A stretch of 64,000 nucleotides of DNA. Origin: Pseudoips prasinana. Taxonomy: Eukaryota > Arthropoda > Insecta > Lepidoptera > Nolidae. Below, piece after piece: positions 10,590-20,077 of the stretch. The notes beneath the pieces are model-generated. The model searched no databases, had not been told where the DNA came from, and saw only the letters and a program-made list of their open reading frames with translations. The stretch spans positions 3,038,001-3,102,000 of the forward strand of contig OX621255.1 in the NCBI GenBank assembly GCA_951640165.1, given 5' to 3'. A program made the translations under genes and the position numbers. The number at the start of each line of letters is the position of its first letter. Within the stretch, counting starts at the first letter, position 1.

Positions 10590-10843
10590 CATAGCCAAAT
10601 GCTATCACCGGTCCGTAAGTGAATGGTGAGGTTAAGCAACTACGCTCACGATCAGTCCATAGATGGGTGACCACCACAGTGATTCAATTTCTGAGTGCCT
10701 CCGTGCTTCGGAGGGTACGTTAAGCTGTCGGTCCCGATTGTAGCCGTTGGGCTGCAGTTGTAAAGTCGTGTCAGAAGTCTGGTTTGAGGCTTGAGCAACT
10801 CTGACACTAGGGTAGCCACTGCCCATACGATAAGTAAGTAAGT
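10590..10843 (+). mobile_element. SINE-5S, best sense-strand copy
   Basis: The head contains GTTAAGCAAC (10631) and AGATGGGTGACCACC (10661). Their starts are 30 nt apart, the same spacing as GTTAAGCAAC and GGATGGGTGACC in 5S rRNA, i.e. box A and box C of a type 1 Pol III internal promoter. 5S resemblance stops soon after box C. The unrelated body runs GTGCTTCGGAGGG, AAGCTGTCGGTCCC, CTGACACTAGGGTAGCC, ending in a (TAAG)n tail. Nine copies in the window. SINE3 class by definition of the head. Confidence 0.85.
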
Positions 10844-11014
10844 TAGGATTATATCAAATAAAACAAGGAAGTACAATACACATGACAGAATTTCTAATTT
10901 CTTTTAGTCTATGTAACTCACTGCCATTCTTGGTTAACTTTTTTTTATATACCTATACAACACCCGCACCAGGAACTCGTACTTTACAAACATATATATA
11001 AACATATATATATA

Positions 11015-11937
11015 TATTAATAATCTTGTGCTTAATGATAAGAAAACTAAAGTCATTAAATTCACTACACCGAATGTGAAACAGGCGACAAACAATGTAC
11101 AACTTAATGGAGCTAGGTTGGACCCTGTTGAATCAACTGTGTTCTTGGGTATCACTATTGATTCAAAGCTACAATGGAGCCCACAAATAGAAAAACTGTC
11201 CGGCAAATTAAGTTCTGCAGCATATGCAGTGAAAACTATTAGACGGCTGACTGATGTTGACACAGCTAGAATGGTTTATTTCAGTTATTTTCATAGTGTA
11301 ATGTCCTATGGAATTCTTCTCTGGGGTAGCTCTGCTGACATTAACACCATATTTATATTGCAAAAAAGAGCTGTAAGAGCTATCTATAATCTTGGGCCGA
11401 GAGTGTCTCTAAGAGAAAAGTTCAAAGAGGTCAACATTCTAACTGTACCATCTCAGTATATATATGAAAACTTACTATATGTGCATAAAAATATCGATTC
11501 CTTCTGTAAAAGGAGCAATACACATAATGTAAATACTAGATATAAGAATAATCTCATATTGCATACTACCCGTCTCCACAAAATAAGTAACTCTTTTATG
11601 GGGCAATGTATAAGATTCTATAACAAACTTCCCAATGATATTAGAGATGTGTCTACGAATAAGTTTAAAAGAATTATTAAAGCCAAATTGTGTAGCAGGG
11701 TATATTACAAAATTTCTGATTATTTAAGTGATAAAAGTGCTTGGGATTGAGTTGTTCTGAGTCAACACACATGATTGTAATTAATCTTAAGTATATTTTA
11801 CTTTAAAAAAGGATTCCTACTGAGTTTTCTGGCAGTGTTTCTCAGTAGCTGCCACGTCATGCACTGGACGGTAGGGTACAATAAATATGACGATTCCACA
11901 TAAATGTAAATTTTTTACGGAATAAAGTACCTTTGAC
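11015..11937 (+). mobile_element. 5'-truncated LINE inserted in SINE-D
   Basis: Contains the RT C-terminal frame (11028-11750), then a 187-bp 3' UTR ending ...GGAATAAAGTACCTTTGAC with an AATAAA signal. SINE-D sequence resumes immediately after. The 5' boundary lies in a TA-rich stretch and is uncertain. Confidence 0.8.
11028..11750 (+). pseudogene. LINE reverse transcriptase C-terminal domain, open 240-codon frame
   Basis: Uninterrupted frame (the first codon is GTG and is only the truncation point). It contains VESTVFLGITIDSKLQWSPQ (RT thumb signature FLGI..D..L.W), LSGKLSSAAYAVKTIRRLTD, YFSYFHSVMSYGILLWGSS, LQKRAVRAIYNLG, and near the end FYNKLPNDIRDV. This order fits the C-terminus of CR1/jockey-group RTs. 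Palm motifs (YADD) and the endonuclease are absent, so it cannot be active alone. The lack of stops suggests a fairly recent insertion. Confidence 0.85.
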
Positions 11938-12077
11938 TATAATAGACGGATACAAATTACATCCAGACTCAGAACAACTATTTATGAATCACACAAATAG
12001 TTGTCCAGCGCGAGACCCGAACCCGCGACACGAAGCGGCGAGGCGACTGTCTTAGACGCTTCACCACACGTGCAGTC

Positions 12078-12649
12078 GCAAATGTATATATATAAAAAAA
12101 TCAATAGTTGTCTTAGTGGGATGAGTTCAGTATTTTATACCGCTCTCATACGGATGAAAAATACCGATTGCTCTGAATCAAAACTTACTCTATCACCTAT
12201 TATCGAAATGCACATCGCGGTTTCCTAAGGGTTGAATATTTCTGTGCCACCATACAAGTTTAACTTTGCAGTAAGAATAGACTTATTCCTTAGCCGTAAG
12301 GTTGAAATTGGCTTGTCTAAATTGCAATAAATTTGTCGTCAATATCCACCGACAAGCAAAATACTTACCGAAATTGTGGTTGTGTCTCTTCTGAAATGTA
12401 TTGACTTTTCTTATTTCGTGAAAATGTCTGTTATAAAAAACGCTAAATGAAGTACATTTCAAGTCATTGAGAAAAGGATTCCGTTTGTGTAGAGTGTGAT
12501 ATCAGCAAAGAATATAACTACCGACCTCACGGGTGGATATCAGAATATCAGCGCTGTCGCACTAATGCTACGGCCAATGCTGATTTATATTATAGGTTTA
12601 TTATAGGCTTTCATTATGTTTTTTTTTTGTTATTTTTTTTTTTTTTTGC
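12078..12649. other. Unclassified region
   Basis: No shared repeat recognised. It ends in poly(T) runs near 12618-12647. Confidence 0.4.
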
Positions 12650-12809
12650 AATAAAAAAACATTGTTATTGTATCAATTGGTTGTTATGTCTGTCCTGCTA
12701 ATTAAGGAAAGTATTTCCTTGACTTATTTCTTTTTTCTTAGTCGTCTTGCTACCCACTCAGCACCTTCGTGTTTTGGGTAATGACATAAAATTGACTTTG
12801 TTTTTCTTA

Positions 12810-12992
12810 TAAAACAACGCCCGCACTAGGGAATCTCATCCCTGTGTCGCAGGGTACTTTACAAACATATAATAGACGAACACAAATTACATCCAGACTC
12901 AGAACAACTATTTATGGGTCACAAAAATAACTCGAACCCGCGACACGATGCTGTGAGGCAACTGTTTTAACCTCTGCGCCACACGTGCAGTC
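12810..12992 (-). mobile_element. SINE-D copy 2
   Basis: AACAACGCCCGCACTAGGG to TCTGCGCCACACGTGCAGTC. The head box B region (CTCGAACCCGCGACACGA on the plus strand) is present; a short deletion removes the TTGTCCGGCGCGGGA segment. Confidence 0.8.
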
Positions 12993-13207
12993 AATTAGTC
13001 AATATTGTATCATATCTATTGTTATGTTCGTCCTGGTAATGAATTACTGATTTTCCTTTATTTCTTTCTTTATAGTCGTCTTGTTACCTACTCAGTCCCT
13101 ATTCGTGTTCGATTCCCTTACATGACCACTATTTTTGTGACCCATATGTTCCGGGTGTGTTGTGTCCGTTAATAGAATCTTTGTAAAGTCCCACAGGGAG
13201 TTTTTTT

Positions 13208-13395
13208 TATAAGACTACGCCCACACTAGGGAATCTCATCCATGTGTCGCGGGGTATTTTACAAACATATAATAGACGGATACAAATTACATCCAGACCC
13301 AGAACAACTAATTATGGGTCACACAAATAGTTGTCCGGCGCAGGACTCGAACCCGCGACGAGGAGACTGTCTTAGCCGCTGCGCCACACGTCCAG
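13208..13395 (-). mobile_element. SINE-D copy 3
   Basis: ATAAGACTACGCCCACACTA to CGCTGCGCCACACGTCCAGC. Near full length, with a small deletion in the head. Confidence 0.8.
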
Positions 13396-13724
13396 CAGAT
13401 TTATTTCTTTAATATTCTTTTTCTTAAATAAAAAATAACCTACTTTTTAACGCAGTTAAGAAGGGCTTGGAATCAAATTGTGAGACTCCATAAGAGCAAA
13501 ATTAGACACTCAAAGAACTGAAGATCGTTATACCCGATCACCCCAAATCTTACGGATGTATCCAAATGGCTATAAATGAACCACTCCGAACGAGTACACA
13601 AGTGTAAAAAGGTCATCAAATGCAGGCGTCGTAGAACAGTGCGCCCGCATCATCAAATTTTAATTGTTTCGATGACGCTATTGCGATGTAGACCTATGAA
13701 AGAATAGATGGGTACACAATATAT

Positions 13725-14125
13725 TATTTTAGAATTCCGGATTTTTTACGTTAGCGGCTTCCTGAGCTGTGACCCGTACACCATGAGGGTGCCTTCAGGT
13801 ATTAGTCGCTTCAGGTAAGCTAATGGTTGAGAGCTTTCTGCGCGCGCCAATTCCTAGCTGACTTAAATTTTCAAATGTTTATATAATAGAACTTAATTTA
13901 AAAATAGTAGCTAAGTAACTTGATGTTTGTTAGTTATTTAAGGATTTCGAAAAAAATATATATAGACCGCACGAACGGACTAATTCAGCATATTTTTATT
14001 ACTTCAGTATATTATTATTATTTAACATATTATATATGTAGGTATTTGGCTATGTTTATGTACTGCTTTTTTTATTTAATATATTATATATGTAGGTATT
14101 TGGCTATGTTTATGTACTGCTTTTT
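13725..14125 (+). repeat. Unclassified retroelement-like repeat X, copy 1
   Basis: Matches 40483-40687 plus 42021-42172: TGAGGGTGCCTTCAGGTATT, TAGTCGCTTCAGGTAAGCTA, TTATTTAAGGAT, ACCGCACGAACGGACTAATT. The 3' end, CAAGTGCTGAATAAATTTCA (14464-14489), is pushed downstream by later insertions. AATAAA near the end suggests a retroelement 3' UTR. A 54-bp tandem repeat (GGTATTTGGCTATGTTTATG at 14041 and 14095) is private to this copy. Confidence 0.6.
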
Positions 14126-14313
14126 GAAGTTATACTTCTTTTGGCGCGATGGAGAAAAATTATGAGAGTGAATTTTTACGATGCGCGCGCACACCGACAC
14201 CAAAAAATTTAACAGCATGAAGTTAGTTCTAGGTGGTATGAAAATTGATAACTATGTTCAAGTTGTATATTAAGAAGTATAACTTCTAACGCGTGTACAT
14301 AAGTACACACAAG
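14126..14313. mobile_element. Helentron-like non-autonomous element (HINE-type), copy 1
   Basis: Begins GAAGTTATACTTCTTTTGG after a T run. An inverted copy of that end (GAAGTATAACTTC) lies internally near 14273-14289. A hairpin GTGTAC-ATAA-GTACAC follows, then ACAAG and a T run. The asymmetric inverted repeats, 3' hairpin and T/T flanks resemble Helentron-derived elements. Two other copies: 18903-19089 and 36011-36270. Confidence 0.6.
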
Positions 14314-14321
14314 TTTTTTTT

Positions 14322-14439
14322 TAAAGACAACATCCGCATTATGGAATTTAATCCCTGTGTCGCGGGGTCCTTTACAAACATATACAACGGACACAAATTA
14401 CATCCAGACTCAGAACAACTATTTATGGGTCACACAAAT
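14322..14439 (-). mobile_element. SINE-D, head-truncated
   Basis: ACAACATCCGCATTATGG to ATGGGTCACACAAATAC: tail and core of SINE-D only. Confidence 0.75.
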
Positions 14440-14588
14440 ACAAGTGACAAGTATGTTAATACCCAAGTGCTGAATAAATTTCATTATTTCTATATAATAC
14501 AATACAAATCCATTTACAACGATAGCTTTTCGTGACATTTCGAAATTTGTAATAAGCATATGCTAATTACAACTTATCACTAACTATT

Positions 14589-14830
14589 ATCAGCCTGATA
14601 TCACCCACTATTGGACATAGGCCTCCCCCAAAGGTTTCCATGACGTTGTCATTTGGAGGCGAATGCCGTAGTCATCGCGCTCTCGTATGCGATTTGGCGA
14701 CCAGCGACCGTAGTCAGATGTTTGCTAGCACACAGGAAACGCTGCTACCAATTACCTGGTGAATCCCTTAGTCACCTTTTACGACACCCACGGGTTAGAA
14801 TGGAATAGCCCTGTTATTCTTTCTGGGTGG
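14589..14830 (-). mobile_element. LINE-derived repeat with GGAGGCCTATGTCC end
   Basis: On the minus strand: CCCGTGGGTGTCGTAAAAGG, TGACTAAGGGATTCACC, GGGGGAGGCCTATGTCCAAT, AGTGGGTGATATCAGGCTGA. The ending is closely related to LINE-H/family F (GGAGGCCTTTGTCCAGCAGT). A common lepidopteran repeat type; the exact family is not assigned. Confidence 0.55.
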
Positions 14831-14884
14831 GGTAAAAAGTGTGATCATTTTTGTATCTCTCGGTGATTGGTTTGGTTTTGGATT

Positions 14885-15192
14885 GAGGAGAGGTAGGGCA
14901 TAGCGTTCATTCGCTCAAAGAGCAGCCCGACTGGGGAAGCCACCTCACAGAAGACATTCCTTAATAATAACATTAATAATTTTAAGGTTGTGTTTCCGAG
15001 TGTGAGTAAGGTCGCCAGAGCTCTTTGGGGTGGGAAGAAGGGTCAGCAACACTTGTTTGCTGACTCTAAAAGGCCGGCAACGCACTCGCGACTCCTCTGG
15101 TGTCGCGAGTGTCCTTGGGCGGCGGTGATCACTTACCATCAGGTGACCCACTTGCTCGTTTGTCGCCCTCTGATATATAAAAAAAAACAAAA
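14885..15192 (+). mobile_element. Family J retroelement, copy 2
   Basis: GAGAGGTAGGGCATAGCGTT to CCCTCTGATATATAAAAAAA, with CCGGCAACGCACTCGCGACT and TCACTTACCATCAGGTGACC. A-rich 3' tail. Confidence 0.75.
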
Positions 15193-15404
15193 AAACATAT
15201 AACACTTTCCTAAGTCTACGATAAGCTCATTTTCCATGGACGCGGAGTATCGGGGGCAATTTTTGAAGAATATAATAATGTTGATTAATTAATGATGTCG
15301 ATTGTGGCTGAAACAATGACCCGGCCATGGGGGCTGTGCTTATTGGCTTTCTTGTGCGTTTTAATGATTATTGTTTCCTATTATATTTGAATACTATATT
15401 TGAC
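15193..15404. other. Unclassified sequence
   Basis: No feature recognised. Confidence 0.3.
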
Positions 15405-15887
15405 GGGACGGTTGGCGTGGTAAAAAAAAATATATAAAAAAAAACTGACTTTTCACGCTGAAAGTGTCGTGGGTTCGATTCCCACCTAAGACATATATTT
15501 TTGGGCATAATAGTGTCTGTTTGTCCTGAGTCTGGGTGTATCTATATAAGTATGTATTTACCAGAAAAAAGTGGTATATCAGTGTGGCGCAGCGGCTAAG
15601 ACAGTCGCCTCGCCGCTACGTGTCGCGGGTTCGAGTCCCGCGCCGGACACCTATTTGTATGACCCATAAATAGTTGTTCAGAGTCTGGATGTAATTGGTG
15701 TCCGTCTATTATATTTTTGTTAAGTACCCCGCGACACAGGGATTAAATTCTATAGTGCGGACTTTGTCTTTTAAAAAAATAAATAAAAATAAAAGAAACA
15801 GTAATCTGGTTTCCATAGTACAAGCTCTGCTTAGTTTGGAATCACATTGCCGTGTCTGAATAACGTCCAAGGATATTATTTTTATAT
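15405..15887 (+). mobile_element. SINE-C split by SINE-D
   Basis: Head (GACGGTTGGCGTGG, with an A-rich interruption, then GTCGTGGGTTCGATTCCCAC) and body to 15580; the remainder (TCTGGTTTCCATAGTACAAG to GTCCAAGGATATTATT) resumes at about 15786. The intervening sequence is a complete SINE-D. Confidence 0.8.
15581..15785 (+). mobile_element. SINE-D nested in SINE-C, full length
   Basis: TGTGGCGCAGCGGCTAAGAC head, CGGGTTCGAGTCCCGCGCC box B, core TTCAGAGTCTGGATGTAATT, tail CCCGCGACACAGGGATTAAA and AGTGCGGACTTTGTCTTT, then an A-rich end. A good reference for the intact family. Confidence 0.85.
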
Positions 15888-15957
15888 TAATATTATTTAG
15901 AAGTATATTAATGCCCTCCTGACCGAAGAGCTGGAGAATTGGACACTTGCCATCTGC

Positions 15958-16215
15958 GTGGGACACCATTATTATAGTGCGCAAATGAGTGCGCAGTCAC
16001 AGGTCTATTCCCTACCATCATAATCGGTTGAAGTTGAAGTTGGGAAGAGGTCAGGAGCGACAGCTTTGCAAAAATGTGTGCGCAGTCTCAGGTGAACTCT
16101 CTATCCCTCATCCACGTAATCCGTTGTGACGACTATTCGACACAACCGTGAAGAGGTCAGGAGCAGGAGCGACAGCTTTACGTGCACTCCGAGGCACGGG
16201 CGTATACCACCCAGG
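15958..16215 (-). mobile_element. SINE-A, diverged, with duplicated tail module
   Basis: Two copies of the block containing GAAGAGGTCAGGAGC and GACAGCTTT, then GTGCACTCCGAGGCACGGGC. No head. Same architecture as 5475-5889, so either a subfamily or independent tail duplications. Confidence 0.55.
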
Positions 16216-16240
16216 AGGTATTGTAGTATGATAGTTTACA

Positions 16241-16320
16241 ATCCTGTTGGTCTATTGGTAAGTGCCTCTGACTGCTAAGTTAGCGGTCGATTCCCATCCA
16301 GGACAAATCTTTGTCAAGCA
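16241..16320 (+). mobile_element. SINE-E head fragment
   Basis: ATCCTGTTGGTCTATTGGTA, AGTTAGCGGTCGATTCCCAT, CCAGGACAAATCTTTGT: tRNA-like head without body. Confidence 0.65.
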
Positions 16321-16342
16321 GCTGATCGACATTCTCATATAT

Positions 16343-16632
16343 ATCGTTGGTCTAGCGGTAGTGTGTACAACCGCAGATATTGAGGTCTTGGGTTCAAAGC
16401 CCAGATCGGGCCTAAGAGTTTGGGTCTTTTCTATAAAGAAAAGTTTTTCAGTATCAGCTCGGAGTATAGACGTCGACGGTATTATAAAGGCCTAAGTAAG
16501 CACGTAAAGCGATCCTATACCTGACCACTTTCCGGTTGTGTCGCTAGTCGTCCCATTGGATCATGAGTGTGAAGAAAAGAAAGTGTCCTTGTGTCTGGGC
16601 ATACACTTGTGCTTCAAATTCGACCACGAGGA
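16343..16632 (+). mobile_element. SINE-A copy
   Basis: TCGTTGGTCTAGCGGTAGTG head, TCTTGGGTTCAAAGCCCAGA box B, body GTATTATAAAGGCC and CCGGTTGTGTCGCTAGTCGT. 3' end degraded. Confidence 0.75.
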
Positions 16633-16649
16633 TTTTACATATAATTATA

Positions 16650-16897
16650 AATATCCTGGGACATTATTCACACACGGTGAACCCAAGCTAAGCAGATTTT
16701 GACCTATGGAAACCAGATAACTGGTATACTACATATACTACTTTTTTCTGTAAATACATACTTATATAGATAATTACACCCAGACTTAGAACAAACAGAC
16801 ATGTCCATACACACAAATATCTGTCCTGGATGGGAAACAAACCCACGACCTGGGGCATGAAAGGCAAGCATTTACCACCACGCCCAGCGGCCCGTCT
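16650..16897 (-). mobile_element. SINE-C copy
   Basis: Tail ATATCCTGGGACATTATTCA, core ATTACACCCAGACTTAGAAC, head GGGAAACAAACCCACGACCT...CACGCCCAGCGGCCC. Near full length. Confidence 0.8.
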
Positions 16898-17023
16898 AAT
16901 ATAAATATTCTTTTTTTTTGTGAATTTGTGTGCTCCATTGTTGTCCAATTTTTATTAACCTACTTATGTCTACTACTTATATAACACCTTGTATATTCGT
17001 CAGATGGACAGATAATAGTACCG

Positions 17024-17391
17024 TCGTCCTAGCCGAATTTCGGCCACGGCGGCCAGTCTCAATAGAGATTAGCCATCTGCGCGGGACGTATTATAGTGCT
17101 CAGTGTGTGCGCTAAAACAGGATTACTTTCTATTCCATTACTCTCATGATCCGATGGGACGCGTAGCGATACGACCGGAAAGAGGTCTGGTACAGGACCG
17201 AGTGCTTTACGTGCCGTCCGAGGCACGGGGGTATAATACCGCCAACTCCCAGACTTCGAGCAGATACTAAGAATTTTTTTTTTTTTTTTACAATAAAGTC
17301 CCATAATCACTTTTGGCTCGCCCCGGGATTTGAACCCAGGACCTCGTTCTTTGCGGGTGAACACACTGCCGCTAGACCAACGGGGCAGTCA
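17024..17391 (-). mobile_element. SINE-A, full length
   Basis: GTCCTAGCCGAATTTCGGCC to GCTAGACCAACGGGGCAGTC. The head reads as a tRNA-like segment with box B complement GGGATTTGAACCCAGG. Confidence 0.85.
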
Positions 17392-17817
17392 GAGATACGA
17401 AGCCTATTTCAACACCATCAGTAGCATAGCGTAGCTTTACAACAGAAAGGGTGGATCTAAATATAATAATAGCAAGATTCGAATACATCTGTGTGGAAGG
17501 AAGTGTGAACAAAAAACGTGAGGGTGTTTGATTTATCATAACCCTGGTATGAATGTCCTCTGTGTTAACAGGATCGTAAAGTAGCGGTAATATGTTTGGG
17601 ATATTATCGAATATTGGAGGTTTGGGAATTGGGAGAAGACTATTTAGTATGGGAAAAAAATCTGTGTTAATTTGAGTGAAGTTACAGCTTTACGTCTAAT
17701 CAGTGCCTGTATAATAAATATAATAAATCCCCACTTTTAATTACTAATAGTTGTATAAGAATAAAAACCTGAGCCTTTGTTAAAAAAATACAGAAATATT
17801 AAATTTAAGATAACAAA
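17392..17817. other. Unclassified region
   Basis: No shared repeat or coding trace. It ends at the CAAA target duplication of the candidate LTR. Confidence 0.35.
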
Positions 17818-18121
17818 TGTAACACGACTATCGTTATTATAGTACTCTGGCAACACTATACTTTTTCACATGTCATACCGACGGTAGTTATTGTAATAAT
17901 TACTCGGGCAACACTGTTGTTGTCCGAATGTCAGTGTCACAGGTAGTGTCAGTTCCGGTCGGTCATCGATACTTCACTTTGGAACGAGACGTCTCTGAGT
18001 AAGGTTAGTAAAATTACTGGATATTGTTAGGTGTATGATTATGATACGAGTATAATTGAATAAATTCTTGTATCGTATTCCGTATTTGAATTGTTTCCGT
18101 TCTCGGGCGGGTTATCTAACA
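17818..18121 (+). mobile_element. Candidate solo LTR (304 bp)
   Basis: Begins TGTAACACGACTATCG and ends GGGCGGGTTATCTAACA (TGT...ACA), flanked on both sides by CAAA (17814-17817 and 18122-18125). It contains TCAGT initiator-like motifs (near 17931 and 17948) and GAATAAATTC near 18057, as expected for R-region start and polyadenylation. No internal retroviral coding sequence is next to it. Orientation follows the AATAAA. Confidence 0.55.
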
Positions 18122-18131
18122 CAAATTAATT

Positions 18132-18336
18132 TTTAAAAACAACGCCTGCACTAGGGAATTTAATCCCTGTGTCGTGGGGTACTTTACAACCATATAATAG
18201 AAGCACACATTTACATTCAGATTCAGAACACCTATTTATGGGTCTCATAAATACCTAGTTGTCCGGCGCGGGACTCGAACCGGTGACACGAAGCGGCGAG
18301 GCGACTGTCTAAGCCGCTGCGCCACACGTGCAGTCT
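18132..18336 (-). mobile_element. SINE-D, full length
   Basis: TTAAAAACAACGCCTGCACT to GCGCCACACGTGCAGTC, with box B complement GGGACTCGAACCGGTGACAC. Confidence 0.85.
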
Positions 18337-18735
18337 TTTATTATATTTTATTAATTCGAGTGAAGTTTCAGCCTTACTTCTAATCCCTGTTAGTATTAAT
18401 AATAAATCCTTTATTATCGAGTGACCCTGATTCATTTTTATGAAAAGAATAGGGCATACAAATTGCATAGAATCAGGGCCATTGTGGGCTTGTTATAAAT
18501 AAACTTCTGAATTTAGCCTCCAATTTTTTAAGTCGTAACTTTGATTTGTTATTATATTTTCACAAACATTAGATTAGTTAACTTAACTAACTAAACATTA
18601 ACTTGCAATCAACAAAAATCTTAAGCCTATGTTAATCATTTAAAGAAATATTAAAACTAAGATAACAAATTATTTTTTGTGTACCTACCTATAATCACCT
18701 CTTCACCACTATATGCGAACAGCAGTTATTTAGCC
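18337..18735. other. Unclassified AT-rich sequence
   Basis: No shared repeat recognised. Confidence 0.35.
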
Positions 18736-19314
18736 TAGGGTTACCATATGTAAATACAGGGATACCCGTCTATGATACCTAAAATGCCTGAATTTTCAGA
18801 AAAATGCCTGTTTAAAGCAAAACGCTGTAGTTAATAAGTAAAAGCCAACAGATAATAATGAAGAAGGATATTTATTACTGATATTTGTCAGAGTACATTT
18901 TTGAAGTTATACTTCTTTTGGCGCGATGGAGAAAAATGATGAGAGTGAATTTTTACGATGCGCGCGCACACCGACACCAAAAAATTTAACAGCATGAAGT
19001 TAGTTCTAGGTGGTATGAAAATTGATAACTATTTCAAGTTGTATATTAAGAAGTATAACTTCTAACGCGTGTACATAAGTACACTCAAGTTTTTTTTTTA
19101 ATAGTTCTTTTTTTTTGTCTAATATGTAAACATTTTCCTGTGTAATCAATATTGCTTTTACTGATTCAATAGTCAGCCGATTTCTTTCTTTACTCCACTG
19201 GGCGTTGACGAGACACTGCAAAAATGCCTGTCTCAGACCAATGCCGGTCGCACGCCTGTCTAAACCTTAAAATGCCTGTCAAATGCGGCTAACGCCTGTC
19301 ATATGGTAACCCTA
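18736..19314. mobile_element. Inverted-repeat DNA element with subterminal motif repeats
   Basis: Ends TAGGGTTACCATATG (left) and CATATGGTAACCCTA (right) are perfect 15-bp inverted repeats. Subterminal regions repeat AAATGCCTGT-like motifs on both sides (18781, 18803, 19210, 19269 and variants), like transposase binding sites. No clear target duplication. A HINE-type element is inserted at 18903-19089. Confidence 0.7.
18903..19089. mobile_element. Helentron-like element (HINE-type), copy 2
   Basis: 187 bp, nearly identical to 14126-14313, again flanked by T runs. The terminal GAAGTTATACTTC, internal GAAGTATAACTTC and 3' hairpin GTGTACATAAGTACAC are intact. Confidence 0.65.
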
Positions 19315-19384
19315 GTCCAGCCTGTCTGCAATCATGGCTAATATACTGTTTGAGCTTGCCGGTACCCTGGGCACTAAGGGCCCT

Positions 19385-19602
19385 TCATCATCATCTTGTT
19401 TGCCGAAACACGTCCACAGTTGGACAAAGGCCTCCCCAAAAAAATCCAGTGTCCATAATCACCACGCTTAGCAGACGGGTTGGCGATCGCAGTATGATGG
19501 TTATAGTAGACAAGAGAGATAGACAGCATATCTCTGGTAGATTCCCTCGGGACGACTTCTTCGCCTTCCACGGGATGAGATGGAGTAGCAATACTTATTC
19601 TA
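19385..19602 (-). mobile_element. Family F copy
   Basis: Plus strand reads CATCATCTTG, TTGGACAAAGGCCTCCCC, CGCTTAGCAGACGGGTTGGC, GATCGCAGTATGATGGTTAT, CCACGGGATGAGATGGAG. Near full length. Confidence 0.75.
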
Positions 19603-19633
19603 CCAGCACCAGCCACACATCATTTATTGTATA

Positions 19634-19958
19634 CTAGCTGTGCCTCGCGGTTTTACCCGCGTTAAATCTTATAAATTATCACAGGTCCTCCCCCGTAGAT
19701 GATAGCGTGATAATATGTAGCCTATATGTTGACCCGACCTCTTAGTAATATTCAAGGAAAATTTGAAGTAAATCCATGCAGTACTTTTTGAGTTTAGCCC
19801 GAACATACATACAGACAAACAGACACACAGACAAAAATTCTAAAAACTATATTTTTGGCTTCGATATCGATTGTAGGTAGATCACGCCCGAAGTATCCTT
19901 TTAAAAAAATATTCAATGTACAGTTTTGACTTTCCTACGATTTTATTATATGTATAGA
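19634..19958 (-). mobile_element. Helitron-A, intact ends
   Basis: On the minus strand starts TC at 19958 (A|TC) and ends CTAG at 19634 (CTAG|T). 3' hairpin CGCGGGTAAAACCGCG lies 8 nt before CTAG. 325 bp without coding capacity. Confidence 0.85.
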
Positions 19959-19977
19959 TATGAAAAACCCCAGGGTA

Positions 19978-20055
19978 AAGAACATAATGACAGTAAACGA
20001 GATAAAAGAGGTGCGCAAATATATCTGTCTACCCCTTTAGAAAACAGCTGTAAGT
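19978..20055 (+). pseudogene. LINE C-terminal fragment (52-kb type)
   Basis: AAGAACATAATGACAGTAAA and GCAAAAT...TCTACCCCTT match the 3' coding end of the LINE at 52212-52583 (KNIMTV.E.KEV...YP). Short and broken. Confidence 0.6.
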
Positions 20056-20077
20056 CCTCCTTCATTTTGGAGTCGGT

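Larger units (their letters stand above)
10955..12077 (-). mobile_element. SINE-D split by a LINE insertion
   Basis: Tail part (10955-10996, CAACACCCGCACC...TACTTTACAAACATATA) and head part (11938-12077, AATAGACGGATACAAATTAC...GAACCCGCGACACGAAGCGG) are contiguous in other SINE-D copies. The intervening 0.94 kb is the LINE fragment described next. Confidence 0.8.
12650..13395. repeat. Diverged tandem duplication, each unit ending in SINE-D
   Basis: Two units of about 380-390 bp. Both have GTTATGT.TGTCCTG, TAGTCGTCTTG.TACC.ACTCAG, a spacer, and a minus-strand SINE-D (12810-12992 and 13208-13395). Both SINE copies share GGGAATCTCATCC where other copies read GGGAATTTAATCC, so the SINE was probably present before duplication. 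Confidence 0.65.

Noticed and set aside
10625..10680. A 5S rRNA gene
   Set aside because: Only the internal promoter part resembles 5S; the 3' third of 5S is absent and a SINE body follows.
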